A stretch of 39,667 nucleotides of DNA from Marinicella sp. (GCA_028284365.1 JANQRW010000074.1:76886-116552); one strand, 5' to 3'. Shown: positions 28,828-37,823, counted from the first letter of the stretch. Notes: generated by a model not told the origin, from the letters alone. Numbers and translations: made by a program.

Positions 28828-29144
28828 TGCACCTCATAAATTATACTAAAATAACCATTATACCAAGGAGGCATCAATTAATATATGTGCTGGAGGTCGG
28901 GACTTTTCTTCCAAAAACATAGTTTTTCACTCTTTCCCACAAAAGACTTTGTGGTTAAAATTTTTTCATTCAGGTGAGTTATTCTTTTTTTCAGCAATTT
29001 GGCAAAAATTAAAAGTATGGCAATTAATAGCCCACAGCAGCAAAATCTATAAAAGTTCTGAAGACGTTTATAAAAACCCTACATTATCGAAATTGCTTAT
29101 AAGAAATTTGCTAAAATGATTTAATAATCTAAAATTTTTCAACC
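28828..29144. other. 317-base divergent intergenic region
   Basis: No convincing gene. It should carry the promoters for the DUF2333 gene (minus) and the GT-C gene (plus). It contains a perfect Shine-Dalgarno-like AAGGAGG at 28865-28871 on the plus strand with no good start at the right distance. The nearest ATG (28885) opens a 30-codon frame to 28977, separated by 13 bases, and I do not call it a gene. A small hairpin sits at 28937-28954. The right half is very AT-rich. Confidence 0.5.
28937..28954 (+). terminator. Possible small intrinsic terminator or leader hairpin
   Basis: CCACAAA-AGAC-TTTGTGG forms a perfect 7-bp stem with a 4-base loop, followed by TTAAAATTTTTT on the plus strand. The stem is AT-rich and the T-run is delayed by six bases, so termination would be weak. 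It lies about 190 bases before the GT-C start and could end a short leader transcript or attenuate. No gene upstream on this strand obviously needs it. Confidence 0.3.
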
Positions 29145-30782
29145 ATGAAAAAAACACACAAATTACTGTTTACACTGGCATACTTATTGATAATCGCTTA
29201 TGTAATTCTAATCTCCACTGTCCCTCCTGTCAGTAGAGATGCTCAAACACATCACTTGGCTCTTCCAAAAATCTGGATTTCAGAAGGCACACTAAGTGCA
29301 GTTCCTGAAATTGAGTTTTCTTATTACCCGCAGTTGATAAATTTACTTTACATACTGCCAGTTGCGCTCGAGTTTGACATTGCAGCTAAATATATTCACT
29401 TCTTTTTTGCTTTGGCCACGGCTTTATTGATATGTTTGTTTATCCGCAGATTTATTGGCAACTTCTGGGGATTGATGGGTGGACTAATGTTTTTAACACT
29501 ACCAATAATCTTAAAATTGTCAGTTACTGTCTATGTAGACCTAGGATTACTATTTTTTTTTACTGCATCATTGTTTTCTATTTTAATCTGGCTAGAAGAC
29601 ACCGAAAAAATAAATTGGCTAATAATTGCCGGAATTAGCAGTGGCCTTGCATTATCCACAAAATACAATGCAATGTTGTCCGTGACAATTCTGACACTTA
29701 TATTTGGTTTTTTTTATATTAAACTAAACAAAGATAAAAAAAATATCCAGATTCAATACTTAAAATTTCTGTCTGTTTTTTCCTTTATTGCAATAACGAT
29801 TTTTTCTCCCTGGGCGATTCGCAATATCAAATTAACAGGGAATCCGATTTATCCGTTGTATGATTCATTTTTTTCAAAATTTGGTAATGAGAAAAATCCT
29901 GATCAAGAAACGTTAAATATAGTATCTAAAGAAGAAAAAATTAAACCTTTCACGTACAGGTATCTCGTTTATCAAGAAAGTCCCATTTATACACTGGCTC
30001 TTCCCATCAGAATTTTTTTCGAGGGCCAAGATGATAATCCACAGTATTTTGATGGAAAATTAAACCCTATGTTACTGCTATTTGCATTGTTGCTATTAGT
30101 CAGAATAAGGAGCAATTGGCGACATCAATTTCTTGCAAGCTTCGTTGTCATAACCCTGATTTATACAATGTTTGCAACTGACATGAGAATCAGATACATC
30201 ATCACAATTATCTCTCCTATGATTGTGCTTGCAGTTTTTGGATTGCATCATTTCAGCCAATGGTTAAAGCTTAATTCGACCAAATCAACCAGAAGAATCC
30301 TAACTGTGCTTTTACTGATAATGTATTTTTCCTTTAATTATTCTTACGCCATAAATTTATATAAAGAAATCCAGCCTTTGCCTTATATAACTGGAGAAAT
30401 TAACAGAGAAGAATATATTTCAAATAAGCTACCATATTACTCACTGAATCAATTAGCAAACAAAGTGGTTCCTAGCAATGGGAAATTGTTAGGTGTTTAT
30501 ACTGGTTTCAGGCGATATTATCTGGATGTACCTCATACACTTGAAAGCGAATTACTCATCCGTAATGCCAATAATGTCTCCAAAGCAAATGAGTTAGCTC
30601 AAGAACTCTCTGAGAATCAAATTACACATCTTTTGGTAAGAGTAGATTTATTCAACAACAGAGTGTTAGAAGAAAAGCAAGAAGTTCAAGCTTTGATAGC
30701 CAACTTTTTCAATCAAAACATGACACTTCTGGCTTCAAAAGATAGATTCGCATTGTATGAACTTAAGGTTTTAACCCCTTGA
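29145..30782 (+). CDS. GT-C multispan membrane glycosyltransferase (PMT_2/ArnT-like)
   Basis: A 545-residue protein with about ten membrane helices and a short soluble tail. The first external loop holds PPVSRDAQTHHLALPKIW (Asp32), the form of the PMT_2-type signature seen in many bacterial membrane glycosyltransferases that use polyprenyl-phosphate sugars. A second loop, FSPWAIRNIKLTGNPIYPLY, is also typical of the family. The last ~110 residues (from GKLLGVYTGFRRYYLDVPHT) look like the soluble C-terminal part of such enzymes. It converges on the pilin gene at 30805 with only 22 bases between the stops. Together with the TMTC-like enzyme at 35844-37769 it puts a GT-C enzyme next to each of the two pilin genes. 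Confidence 0.75.
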   Translation: MKKTHKLLFTLAYLLIIAYVILISTVPPVSRDAQTHHLALPKIWISEGTLSAVPEIEFSYYPQLINLLYILPVALEFDIAAKYIHFFFALATALLICLFIRRFIGNFWGLMGGLMFLTLPIILKLSVTVYVDLGLLFFFTASLFSILIWLEDTEKINWLIIAGISSGLALSTKYNAMLSVTILTLIFGFFYIKLNKDKKNIQIQYLKFLSVFSFIAITIFSPWAIRNIKLTGNPIYPLYDSFFSKFGNEKNPDQETLNIVSKEEKIKPFTYRYLVYQESPIYTLALPIRIFFEGQDDNPQYFDGKLNPMLLLFALLLLVRIRSNWRHQFLASFVVITLIYTMFATDMRIRYIITIISPMIVLAVFGLHHFSQWLKLNSTKSTRRILTVLLLIMYFSFNYSYAINLYKEIQPLPYITGEINREEYISNKLPYYSLNQLANKVVPSNGKLLGVYTGFRRYYLDVPHTLESELLIRNANNVSKANELAQELSENQITHLLVRVDLFNNRVLEEKQEVQALIANFFNQNMTLLASKDRFALYELKVLTP

Positions 30783-30804
30783 TAAAACAAATAACAATTC
30801 AATT

Positions 30805-31248
30805 TCAAGGAGTACGACACGAAACCGGTAAGTATTTATTGTTTAGTGACGACGAACATTGCCAGATTAAACTGCTACCTGTGTTGTCAACTGAACCTGG
30901 CTGAATGGGTGTCATGGTCAAAGTTTGCCCAGCTAAAGCAGGATCGTCTTTATAGCTGACTTCAATAACACCCTGATCAACTTGAATTTGACTAACATTG
31001 TTACCTACATAACTAGTTGCGGCACCGATGCCATTAGTGCCACTGTTAACACCCGCCAACGAGTTGGTACTAAGCCATATTTCTGAGATTGTTGATTTAA
31101 GAGAACTAGACATACTAATCCCTTCTCCCGCTTTTGTTCGAATTGTATAGTCCCTGTAAGCAGGGATCGCATAGACCATAAGAATTGAAATAATGGCGAT
31201 AACAATCATGAGTTCGATAAGAGTAAAGCCCTTAATTCGGTATGCCAT
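30805..31248 (-). CDS. Type IV major-pilin-like protein (second pilin)
   Basis: A 147-residue prepilin. Cleavage by the prepilin peptidase is expected between Gly and Phe in IKGFTLIELMIVIAIISILM, with Glu5 of the mature form present. The N-terminal helix continues as PAYRDYTIRTKAGEGISMSS. The C-terminal pair of cysteines (WQCSSSL...LPVSC) would close the D-region disulfide loop. Its first ~45 residues match the pilin at 37851-38288 closely, while the globular part diverges strongly. No Shine-Dalgarno is visible before the ATG, and the leader is extremely AT-rich. It is the last gene of the minus-strand cassette, 191 bases after a methyltransferase gene, and could have its own promoter. Confidence 0.9.
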   Translation of the reverse strand: MAYRIKGFTLIELMIVIAIISILMVYAIPAYRDYTIRTKAGEGISMSSSLKSTISEIWLSTNSLAGVNSGTNGIGAATSYVGNNVSQIQVDQGVIEVSYKDDPALAGQTLTMTPIQPGSVDNTGSSLIWQCSSSLNNKYLPVSCRTP

Positions 31249-31439
31249 AACATTTTTTTAAAATATAAAGATATTTTATTTTCACTTTTTCATTTCCAGT
31301 TTTGAAATGCAAACTTCATTACTTACTGTTAATTTGCTTTTTTTACAAGACAAAACACTTTTAACAACTAATCAAGAAGGGGAAACTGACAATTTATGGC
31401 TATGTATTAAGAAAAAATATTTTTTAAATAACTTTAAAT

Positions 31440-32255
31440 TTATACTTTTTTCTTTGCAACCAGTAACAGATTGATGCTTTTATTATTATCTTTAGTAAGG
31501 TAAATATCTTCAGTATTGAAATCGAATGATTTTGTGTTTTTCTCCTTTTTATTAACTTTTATTTTTTTTAATAATGTAATAAAAAAAATCCTTATAAACT
31601 CTGGAACAAAAAATAATGTGAAAGGCAGTGTTAGAACTCTTAATTTTTTAGTTCTTGTTATCTCCATATCAATCAAGTCCTTACGGGCGCTCATATAGTA
31701 ACCGTCAACCACTTGGAAATATTCAGAGATCCTACTTTTTAACTCACTCATACTGTATTCACGAATATGATAGCGGTTCCAAGGTTTTTGAAAAGAGAAT
31801 ATCCTGTGAGTTTTATCAGGAGTTGCTAACAGGAGTATTCCGCCTTTTTTTAACACCCGAAAAAGCTCGCTCAAAAAAGCATGATCATCAGATAAATGTT
31901 CAATAACTTGAAATGAAATTACTATATCAAAAATATTATCATCAAATTTTAGAGGCGTTTTTTCAATGTCTTCAATTTTATCAAAGCTTAAATTCTTTTT
32001 TTTAAATTTTTCCTTTGCAAACTCAATTGCTGAATTTGAAATATCAACTGCAGTGATATCAGAACAATAACCTGATATGTAGTCACTACCATAACCAGAC
32101 CCACAACCAAACTCTAAGACCTTTTTATTTGTTACATAAGGAACTGCAAACTGATAAGTTGCCATGTGACATTGATAAATAAAATATTCATTGCGACTGC
32201 TTAAATACTTATCAACAATGACTCTTTCACCCGTTTTCTCTAAATTTTTACTCAT
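31440..32255 (-). CDS. Class I SAM-dependent methyltransferase
   Basis: A 271-residue methyltransferase. Motif I is VLEFGCGSGYGSDYISG, the acidic end of strand 2 is ITAVDISNSAI, and motif IV/post-motif is DIVISFQVIEHLSDDHAFL followed by LFRVLKKGGILLLATPD. It resembles the ubiquinone/menaquinone-type Methyltransf_11 fold commonly found in glycan clusters. It follows the membrane-flippase-like gene by 34 bases in the same direction. It may methylate a sugar of the glycan made by this cassette. The composition is strongly AT-rich, particularly the 3' end. Confidence 0.85.
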   Translation of the reverse strand: MSKNLEKTGERVIVDKYLSSRNEYFIYQCHMATYQFAVPYVTNKKVLEFGCGSGYGSDYISGYCSDITAVDISNSAIEFAKEKFKKKNLSFDKIEDIEKTPLKFDDNIFDIVISFQVIEHLSDDHAFLSELFRVLKKGGILLLATPDKTHRIFSFQKPWNRYHIREYSMSELKSRISEYFQVVDGYYMSARKDLIDMEITRTKKLRVLTLPFTLFFVPEFIRIFFITLLKKIKVNKKEKNTKSFDFNTEDIYLTKDNNKSINLLLVAKKKV

Positions 32256-32289
32256 ATAAAATATAAATACTAATCACGCTAACTGCATA

Positions 32290-33231
32290 TTATTTGTTTA
32301 CGACCTTTTGAATAAGTTCTGCAGTCACTAAATAAATCAAATCACCAATCAAATTAATAATCCTCAATATAATTGCCACTAAAGTGACCGTAGAAACATC
32401 ATAAACCATTGACAGTAAAGATATATATATAACCTCTCGAACACCCAATCCTCCTGGTGGTCCGGGAATTATATAACCTAATATCCAACTAAATACATAA
32501 ACCATCAGAAAATTAAAATAATCTATCTGATTGAGTTCATTGTCTAATACCTTATAAATAATTATATTACAAACCCCAAGTATTAGATAAGCAGAAATAA
32601 AACCCAATACAATCTGTGAGATAACAACTTTATCTTGGATCAATTTATTAACTTTAACTAAAAGAAGCCTGGTCTTTTCACTGGCAAATAACAATAGCAA
32701 AAACAGAAAACCAATAAGACAAACAAAATAAATTGAACTCGTATCTGTTAGGTAGTTAAATTGACTGACTCTAATCGTTGTCTGTCCTGTCAATAAAATC
32801 AATAGCACCAGCGACATTCCCGTCCCAATAGAAACCAAAACTTCTAACGCAGTACTCAATATTAAATTCGCATGAGAATAACCTAATTTATGTCCAAGTA
32901 TATTCCTTCCAACAAATTGCATGAAGTTTCCTGGTATGTACTTACCAATATTCGATCTTGCATGTACCAGAATGATTTTGCTTAGATTAAAAAAAATACT
33001 ATTTCTTGATAATGAATTAATTATAGTAGACCAGATGAATGCGCCAAGATACATGACTATTACATATAAAAAGACAACCATAACAAGTAAGGTATAGTCG
33101 TATCCTTGGATCAAAAAATTGATTTGTTTCCAGTCAAGACCTGATTCTTTGAGTTGAGTGTATATATAATAAAGCGCCCATCCACCCAGGAAATAACCAA
33201 TAATTTTTATTATCAAATTATTTTTTATCAT
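32290..33231 (-). CDS. LPG-synthase/AglD-type multispan membrane protein (UPF0104-like)
   Basis: A 313-residue integral membrane protein with about eight helices. The family mark is the conserved IIPGPPGGLGVREVIYISLL near residues 254-273, the Pro/Gly-rich segment of the lysylphosphatidylglycerol-synthase membrane domain family. No aminoacyl-transferase domain follows, so it is not a full MprF. Stand-alone members often sit beside dolichol- or polyprenyl-phosphate sugar synthases, as with archaeal AglD, and are suspected of moving or handling lipid-linked sugars. Here it overlaps a methyltransferase gene by 14 bases and is in an operon with a DPM1-like GT2. Its role as a flippase is inference. 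Confidence 0.82.
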   Translation of the reverse strand: MIKNNLIIKIIGYFLGGWALYYIYTQLKESGLDWKQINFLIQGYDYTLLVMVVFLYVIVMYLGAFIWSTIINSLSRNSIFFNLSKIILVHARSNIGKYIPGNFMQFVGRNILGHKLGYSHANLILSTALEVLVSIGTGMSLVLLILLTGQTTIRVSQFNYLTDTSSIYFVCLIGFLFLLLLFASEKTRLLLVKVNKLIQDKVVISQIVLGFISAYLILGVCNIIIYKVLDNELNQIDYFNFLMVYVFSWILGYIIPGPPGGLGVREVIYISLLSMVYDVSTVTLVAIILRIINLIGDLIYLVTAELIQKVVNK

Positions 33232-33991
33232 GTTTTATTACATGTATTAAGTAACCTGAGCCAATGTCTTTTTCAAAGAAAAGTTTCTGTATGAGGTAAA
33301 ATGGATATAAAACAATATCGTTTGAAATCATTCTATATACAAGCTTGTTTTGCCTTTCTGTCCCACTTTTTTGTGATAAGGCTTCTTTTTCAACGTCATC
33401 AGCTAAATTTTTCACTTCTTTTATTTTACTTTTTCCTAAGAATTTATCTAATAACAATGAAAGTGGAAAACCATAATTCCACAAACTGACAATTTCATAT
33501 TTTTCTTTTTTAAATAAATCTATTAATTGTTGTTTTTCATACCTGCGATAGTGTCCAGCCCATACATCACTTTCATTCCATTTACTCATATGAGCTGGGA
33601 CTGATAAAATCAAAGAACCACCTGGCTTTATTAGATTCATCCATTCATGTAAAACGCCTGTGTCATCTTTGACATGCTCCAAAACTTCGAACGCACAAAC
33701 AACATCCATGCTTGACGCAGGAATTTTCTCACTGTTTGGCAATAATTCAATCTCATTCAACAGGTTAAAATCTCTTAACCTCTTTTGCGCCATACTTACT
33801 GCTGCAGATGAAAAATCAACACCGGATGTTTTAGCACCTTCAGAATGAAACCAACGCAGCATTTCTCCCGATCCAAAACCAAATTCCAAAACTTTTTTAT
33901 TTTTCAAGTTCAGCTTTCTCATCAATTGTTTAATGGCCGACTTTCTCAATAAAAATCGAGGCATTGGAATCCAATCATTACTTTTAGCCAT
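33218..33991 (-). CDS. Class I SAM-dependent methyltransferase
   Basis: A 257-residue methyltransferase. Motif I is KVLEFGFGSGEMLRWF (residues 33-48), strand 2 ends at TSGVDFSSAAVSMA, and VVCAFEVLEHVKDDTGVL with LIKPGGSLILSVPAH provides motif IV and the late strands. The C-terminal half contains long amphipathic helices and no membrane segment. It overlaps the GT4 gene before it by 8 bases and the membrane protein gene after it by 14, a tight operon arrangement. It and the 31440-32255 protein are distinct, not near-identical copies, so two different methylation steps or substrates are possible. Confidence 0.88.
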   Translation of the reverse strand: MAKSNDWIPMPRFLLRKSAIKQLMRKLNLKNKKVLEFGFGSGEMLRWFHSEGAKTSGVDFSSAAVSMAQKRLRDFNLLNEIELLPNSEKIPASSMDVVCAFEVLEHVKDDTGVLHEWMNLIKPGGSLILSVPAHMSKWNESDVWAGHYRRYEKQQLIDLFKKEKYEIVSLWNYGFPLSLLLDKFLGKSKIKEVKNLADDVEKEALSQKSGTERQNKLVYRMISNDIVLYPFYLIQKLFFEKDIGSGYLIHVIKHDKK

Positions 33992-35021
33992 GGTAAAATT
34001 CCTGATATGTCTTTCTTATTTTTGCAGCCAATGCAGTAGATGAGCCCATTTTAACCATTTCAACATTTTGGTAATAATAAGGATATCTTTCTTTATTGGC
34101 CGCATTGTCTCCCAATATTATTTTTTTATCCATAGCTTCAAAGATGTAAGCTTTTCCGGGAATAGTTCTCTTTGCTTTTGCTATGTTGTCATCGAAGTGG
34201 CCTGCTAAACATAAGTCAGCTTTTGCGATTTCACGTGCCAATTCTGTTTGTTCAAGCCAAGCAAAATAAGTAAGTTGTTTTTGCTTGAAAAGTCTGCTCT
34301 TTTGTTGGCTATCAATCGGTCCAACAAATACAAAATCAATATTGGGGTGATTGATTTGTGAAATTGCATCAATCACTATATCTACACCTTGAAGTGGTAA
34401 AACAGTGGCAAAATAAAAAACCACAAATTTGTTCTGAACATCAGAATTTTTTGTGATTTTCTCAGGATAGTAAAATCTACTATCAGCATTTAAATACAGC
34501 ACAATAAGTTTTGACTCAGACGCATCAAACATGTTGTGAAAATATTCGGCGTGTTGTTTGGTATCTGCAATGATCAGATCTGTATGTCTGAGTGTAAATT
34601 CATCTAACTTGTACAGTAATTTTGAAATGAGTGAATTATCTTTAAATTTCTTACGGTCGAAAACCAATGTGTCGTAAAAAGAAATGAAAAAATCTATAAT
34701 TACTTGTTTCTTTTTAAATTTCCACCACCAAAACCATTGAATTAATTGAGGAGCAAAACCAATAAATACCACATCATATTTTTTTATAGATTTAAACAAC
34801 AATCGACTGTAAACATAAAATAGTCGGAAGAAATAATATTTGTTACTGGAGACTAGGACATCAACATGTAAGGCCTCGTCTTTAATCAAAGATAACTCCT
34901 GTTGCACACGCAAATAATCTAGATAAGTGGTTGCAATGAAAAGTACTTTTTTCCCAGAAACTGCTAATTTAATCGTACGATCGGAATTTTCAGGAAGATT
35001 ACTCGACAATAATTCTTCCAT
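33984..35021 (-). CDS. Glycosyltransferase, GT-B fold (GT4-like)
   Basis: A 345-residue enzyme. The N-terminal half has VLFIATTYLDYLRVQQEL and DVVFIGFAPQLIQWFWWW, as in GT4-like proteins that act on membrane-linked acceptors. The C-terminal half has FVVFYFATVLPLQGVDIVID, DFVFVGPIDSQQKSRLF and IPGKAYIFEAMDKKIILGDN, the last standing for the sugar-nucleotide E-x7-E region (conservatively changed). It is in step with the GT2 gene upstream (2 bases between stop and start) and the methyltransferase gene downstream (8-base overlap). It would extend a lipid-linked sugar. The donor is unknown. Confidence 0.82.
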   Translation of the reverse strand: MEELLSSNLPENSDRTIKLAVSGKKVLFIATTYLDYLRVQQELSLIKDEALHVDVLVSSNKYYFFRLFYVYSRLLFKSIKKYDVVFIGFAPQLIQWFWWWKFKKKQVIIDFFISFYDTLVFDRKKFKDNSLISKLLYKLDEFTLRHTDLIIADTKQHAEYFHNMFDASESKLIVLYLNADSRFYYPEKITKNSDVQNKFVVFYFATVLPLQGVDIVIDAISQINHPNIDFVFVGPIDSQQKSRLFKQKQLTYFAWLEQTELAREIAKADLCLAGHFDDNIAKAKRTIPGKAYIFEAMDKKIILGDNAANKERYPYYYQNVEMVKMGSSTALAAKIRKTYQEFYHG

Positions 35022-35023
35022 TC

Positions 35024-35878
35024 CTATTCTTTTCTACTTTGATAGAACAATGCAGTAATTTGCTCTGAAACAAGACCTAATAAAAATATCATTATTGATG
35101 TAGAAAACAATAGGACGCCCATATTGGTGAATCTACCATCTGTGAAAAATGTATAAATATAGTAAAAGAGGCCTGTTAAAAAGAATACAAAACTTGCTGG
35201 AAAAAACAACTTCATCGGTGAATACAAAGTACCAATTTTAAAAATAATTAGAAAAAAACGCATACCATCTTTGAGTAAATTAATATGGCTTTTTCCAATA
35301 CGCTCAGGTGCTATTATTGGTTCGTAAGACACACCAAAGCCCGCACGAAAGAAAGCCATGGTAATTGTGGTGGGATAGGAAAATCCATTTGGTAAAAGAT
35401 ATAAAAATTGTTTGAACTTTTCAGCATTAACCACCCGAAACCCTGAAGTCAAATCAACAATCTTTTGCCCAGTCATATAACTTGCAACTCGATTATATAT
35501 GCCATTTCCTAGATGTCTTGCCTTTGATGCCTGAGAGTCACTGCCGCGAGCGCCAACAACCATATCATAGCCTTCATGGTAACGCTTTAATAAATGTTTA
35601 ATATCTTTTGGCCGGTGTTGTCCATCTGCATCCATAAAAACAAATAAATCACCACTGGCTTCACGCGCACCTGATTTTATCGCCGCACCATTACCTCGGC
35701 TATAAGAATGATTTACAATATTTACACCTAACTCTTCACAAATTAATTGGGTATCATCAGTTGAACCATCATTCACCAAGACTATCTCAGCACTTGGTAA
35801 AAGTTTCTGTATTTCGGGAATCAACGTAACTAAAGACTTAGCTTCATTTTTCGCTGGGATTATGATCGACATCTTCAT
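35024..35878 (-). CDS. GT2 glycosyltransferase, DPM1/polyprenyl-phosphate sugar synthase type
   Basis: A 284-residue GT-A enzyme. The nucleotide-sugar binding start is MSIIIPAKNEAKSL, the VLVNDGSTDDT loop follows, and the metal-binding motif is VFMDADGQHRPKDI. SRGNGAAIKSGAREA is the segment conserved in dolichol-phosphate mannose synthases. Two membrane helices sit near the C terminus (MKLFFPASFVFFLTGLFYYI and FSTSIMIFLLGLV), as in polyprenyl-phosphate glycosyltransferases. It likely charges undecaprenyl phosphate with a sugar. I chose the ATG at 35878, with ATG 35872 also possible. The GAGGAG upstream is 13 bases away, slightly far, and the TTG at 35890 is too close to it. It overlaps the upstream TMTC-like gene by 35 bases. 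Confidence 0.87.
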   Translation of the reverse strand: MKMSIIIPAKNEAKSLVTLIPEIQKLLPSAEIVLVNDGSTDDTQLICEELGVNIVNHSYSRGNGAAIKSGAREASGDLFVFMDADGQHRPKDIKHLLKRYHEGYDMVVGARGSDSQASKARHLGNGIYNRVASYMTGQKIVDLTSGFRVVNAEKFKQFLYLLPNGFSYPTTITMAFFRAGFGVSYEPIIAPERIGKSHINLLKDGMRFFLIIFKIGTLYSPMKLFFPASFVFFLTGLFYYIYTFFTDGRFTNMGVLLFSTSIMIFLLGLVSEQITALFYQSRKE

Positions 35879-37769
35879 TTTTAGCAGCAATCTCCTCTTT
35901 AGTAGTATTTAAAAACCTATCAATCTCATTTTCTAATCGAACATTTAAAATATAACCACTTTTATACTCTAATGCAGCTATCTCAAGCACATACAATGCC
36001 AATTCTGGCTCCCCACTGTTTAACAATTGTGAAACAGACATAATAACACGTTCATAATCTTTATCTTGAAGAAATGATTTGATAAAAAAATCAGCACTTC
36101 TTTTATAATCCATTTTTTTGTGAGCAAGTCTTCCACTGGCATAATAATACATTGACCTCCCCAGTGGGGAATCAGGCTTGAGCTGTGACGAAATAGTGGC
36201 TAGAATTTTTTCTACGTACTCCAGTTTATCATCTGATTGGGCACATTCATCATTTAAAATAGTTTGAAGAAAACTACCAATCAGTGAAAGCTCTTGTTCT
36301 TTTAAACCGTTTCTAACTAAAGCATCAGTTAATTGTTGAACTTCTTTTTCAGAAACATCCTCGTACTTACACTTGATTTTTAACCTAAATGCTATCAAAG
36401 CGGCGGCTTCCTGCATTTCTATCCCTTGTTCAAGTAGAATCAAAGCGTTTTGATAGTTGGACTTATTATAAAGCATTTCTACCACACCAATTCTGGCTCG
36501 AATTGATTCTGGAAATGTTTCAAGGGTTTTAATTTTTAACTGGGTTGAGTTACCCCATAATGTTGATCGAAGGTATGTTTGTGACAGCAGCACCACGACC
36601 AAGGCAAAAAAAACGCTAAAAACCAGCTTTTTATTTTCAATAACATTTAAGACTGCTATCACGAGAGGCAGTGACAAGAATAAAAAAGCTGAATAATTTC
36701 TATGCTCAAAGTATAACTGTAGTGGAATGACAGTTGACTCAATCAAGTGAGAAGTAAAATAGAATAAAATGGCAAAACTGAGCAAAGGTATTCTATTTCG
36801 TATGATCAAAGACAGCAGCACCAACCCTCCTATACATATCATTGAGTATAAAGTTGAAATTGGATTTAAAAGAGAAGTAGAGGCTTTGAAAGTATCCGTG
36901 TAAATACCTTCGGTCAAAATACCAGGCACCATCCAATGGTATAAGTATTTTACCAATGCCCTAGATTCCGACATCAACCTCTCAATCAAACCAAAGTCCC
37001 GATATGCATAAGATTGGTAAAAATCTGGCAATTTAATTAATACTGCTGACAGCATTAGAACAACAGGCAATAAAGTAAACACTCTTCTCGCATGTTTTTT
37101 CATGGGAGTTAAATTTAAATATTTTTGACAAATAAAATATTCAAACAAGGGAATATATAACAGTATTAATATACCATTTTCTTTAGATAAAGCCGCTAAA
37201 AGCGCAAAAACATAAATAATGAATGATAGGTAAAAGGATGATCTAAAAAATGAAAGTTCTTGGTATTTGAGCCTAACTCTTAAATACAGCAACATTGATA
37301 ACAAAGAAAAGAATACCGGCAGCATTGCCATTCTTTGCACCACATAGGCAACCGTTGAAACCAAAAAAGGATGCAACATCCACAACATCGTCGCAATCAA
37401 AGCAACCCATACACTTTTTTCGCTTTCCTTTATCTTTAAAAGACTGAAAAGCAAATAAAACAACAATAAACTATTAAAAAAGTGGATGACCAGATTAGTC
37501 ACCCTGAAGGAATAAGGATCTGCTGGCCAATCTTGTGCATCTATCAAGAATGTCAGCATTGAAATAGGGCGTTTTAACGGCCCGGTATCTGAGCTGATTA
37601 AATAAGCAGACAAGCTTTCCCATGAAAACATGCCATTGATTTCAGATAACTTCTGTAAACTCCAGAAGTCATCATAAACAAAACCACCAGACAGTGATGG
37701 AAAATAAACCAAAGCAACTGATATCAATAAAACAATTAATGATGTTAAAAAAAATTTATTCAGGTGCAT
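35844..37769 (-). CDS. TMTC-like GT-C membrane glycosyltransferase with TPR tail
   Basis: A 641-residue protein. The GT-C signature GGFVYDDFWSLQ (residues 28-39, acidic pair Asp33-Asp34) and LKRPISMLTFLIDAQ are followed by LHPFLVSTVAYVVQRMAMLP (about 132-151). This is the block shared with TMTC-type O-mannosyltransferases and their bacterial TPR-containing relatives. About ten membrane helices reach to around residue 405. The remaining ~235 residues hold TPR-like helix pairs (ESIRARIGVVEMLYNKSNYQ, ELALYVLEIAALEY). It should transfer a polyprenyl-linked sugar to a protein at the periplasmic face, and it lies directly behind a pilin gene with an intrinsic terminator between them. Pilin as target is an inference. 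No ribosome binding site is obvious at the ATG. Confidence 0.82.
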   Translation of the reverse strand: MHLNKFFLTSLIVLLISVALVYFPSLSGGFVYDDFWSLQKLSEINGMFSWESLSAYLISSDTGPLKRPISMLTFLIDAQDWPADPYSFRVTNLVIHFFNSLLLFYLLFSLLKIKESEKSVWVALIATMLWMLHPFLVSTVAYVVQRMAMLPVFFSLLSMLLYLRVRLKYQELSFFRSSFYLSFIIYVFALLAALSKENGILILLYIPLFEYFICQKYLNLTPMKKHARRVFTLLPVVLMLSAVLIKLPDFYQSYAYRDFGLIERLMSESRALVKYLYHWMVPGILTEGIYTDTFKASTSLLNPISTLYSMICIGGLVLLSLIIRNRIPLLSFAILFYFTSHLIESTVIPLQLYFEHRNYSAFLFLSLPLVIAVLNVIENKKLVFSVFFALVVVLLSQTYLRSTLWGNSTQLKIKTLETFPESIRARIGVVEMLYNKSNYQNALILLEQGIEMQEAAALIAFRLKIKCKYEDVSEKEVQQLTDALVRNGLKEQELSLIGSFLQTILNDECAQSDDKLEYVEKILATISSQLKPDSPLGRSMYYYASGRLAHKKMDYKRSADFFIKSFLQDKDYERVIMSVSQLLNSGEPELALYVLEIAALEYKSGYILNVRLENEIDRFLNTTKEEIAAKNEDVDHNPSEK

Positions 37770-37792
37770 GGTTAAATTAATTTATCGTAAAC

Positions 37793-37823
37793 AAAAAAAA
37801 GACGCGAATTACATCGCGTCTTT
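37793..37823 (-). terminator. Strong intrinsic terminator downstream of the pilin gene
   Basis: On the minus strand AAAGACGCG-ATGTAATT-CGCGTCTTT forms a 9-bp stem with an 8-base loop and runs into TTTTTTTT (eight T at 37793-37800). It sits 28 bases after the pilin stop (37851) and 24 bases before the next start (37769). Partial read-through would give far more pilin than glycosyltransferase message; alternatively the downstream cassette has its own promoter. Confidence 0.9.

Noticed and set aside
32290..33231. MprF-type lysyl-phosphatidylglycerol synthase
   Set aside because: Only the membrane part is present; the GNAT-like aminoacyl-transferase domain is missing, so resistance by lipid lysylation is not supported.
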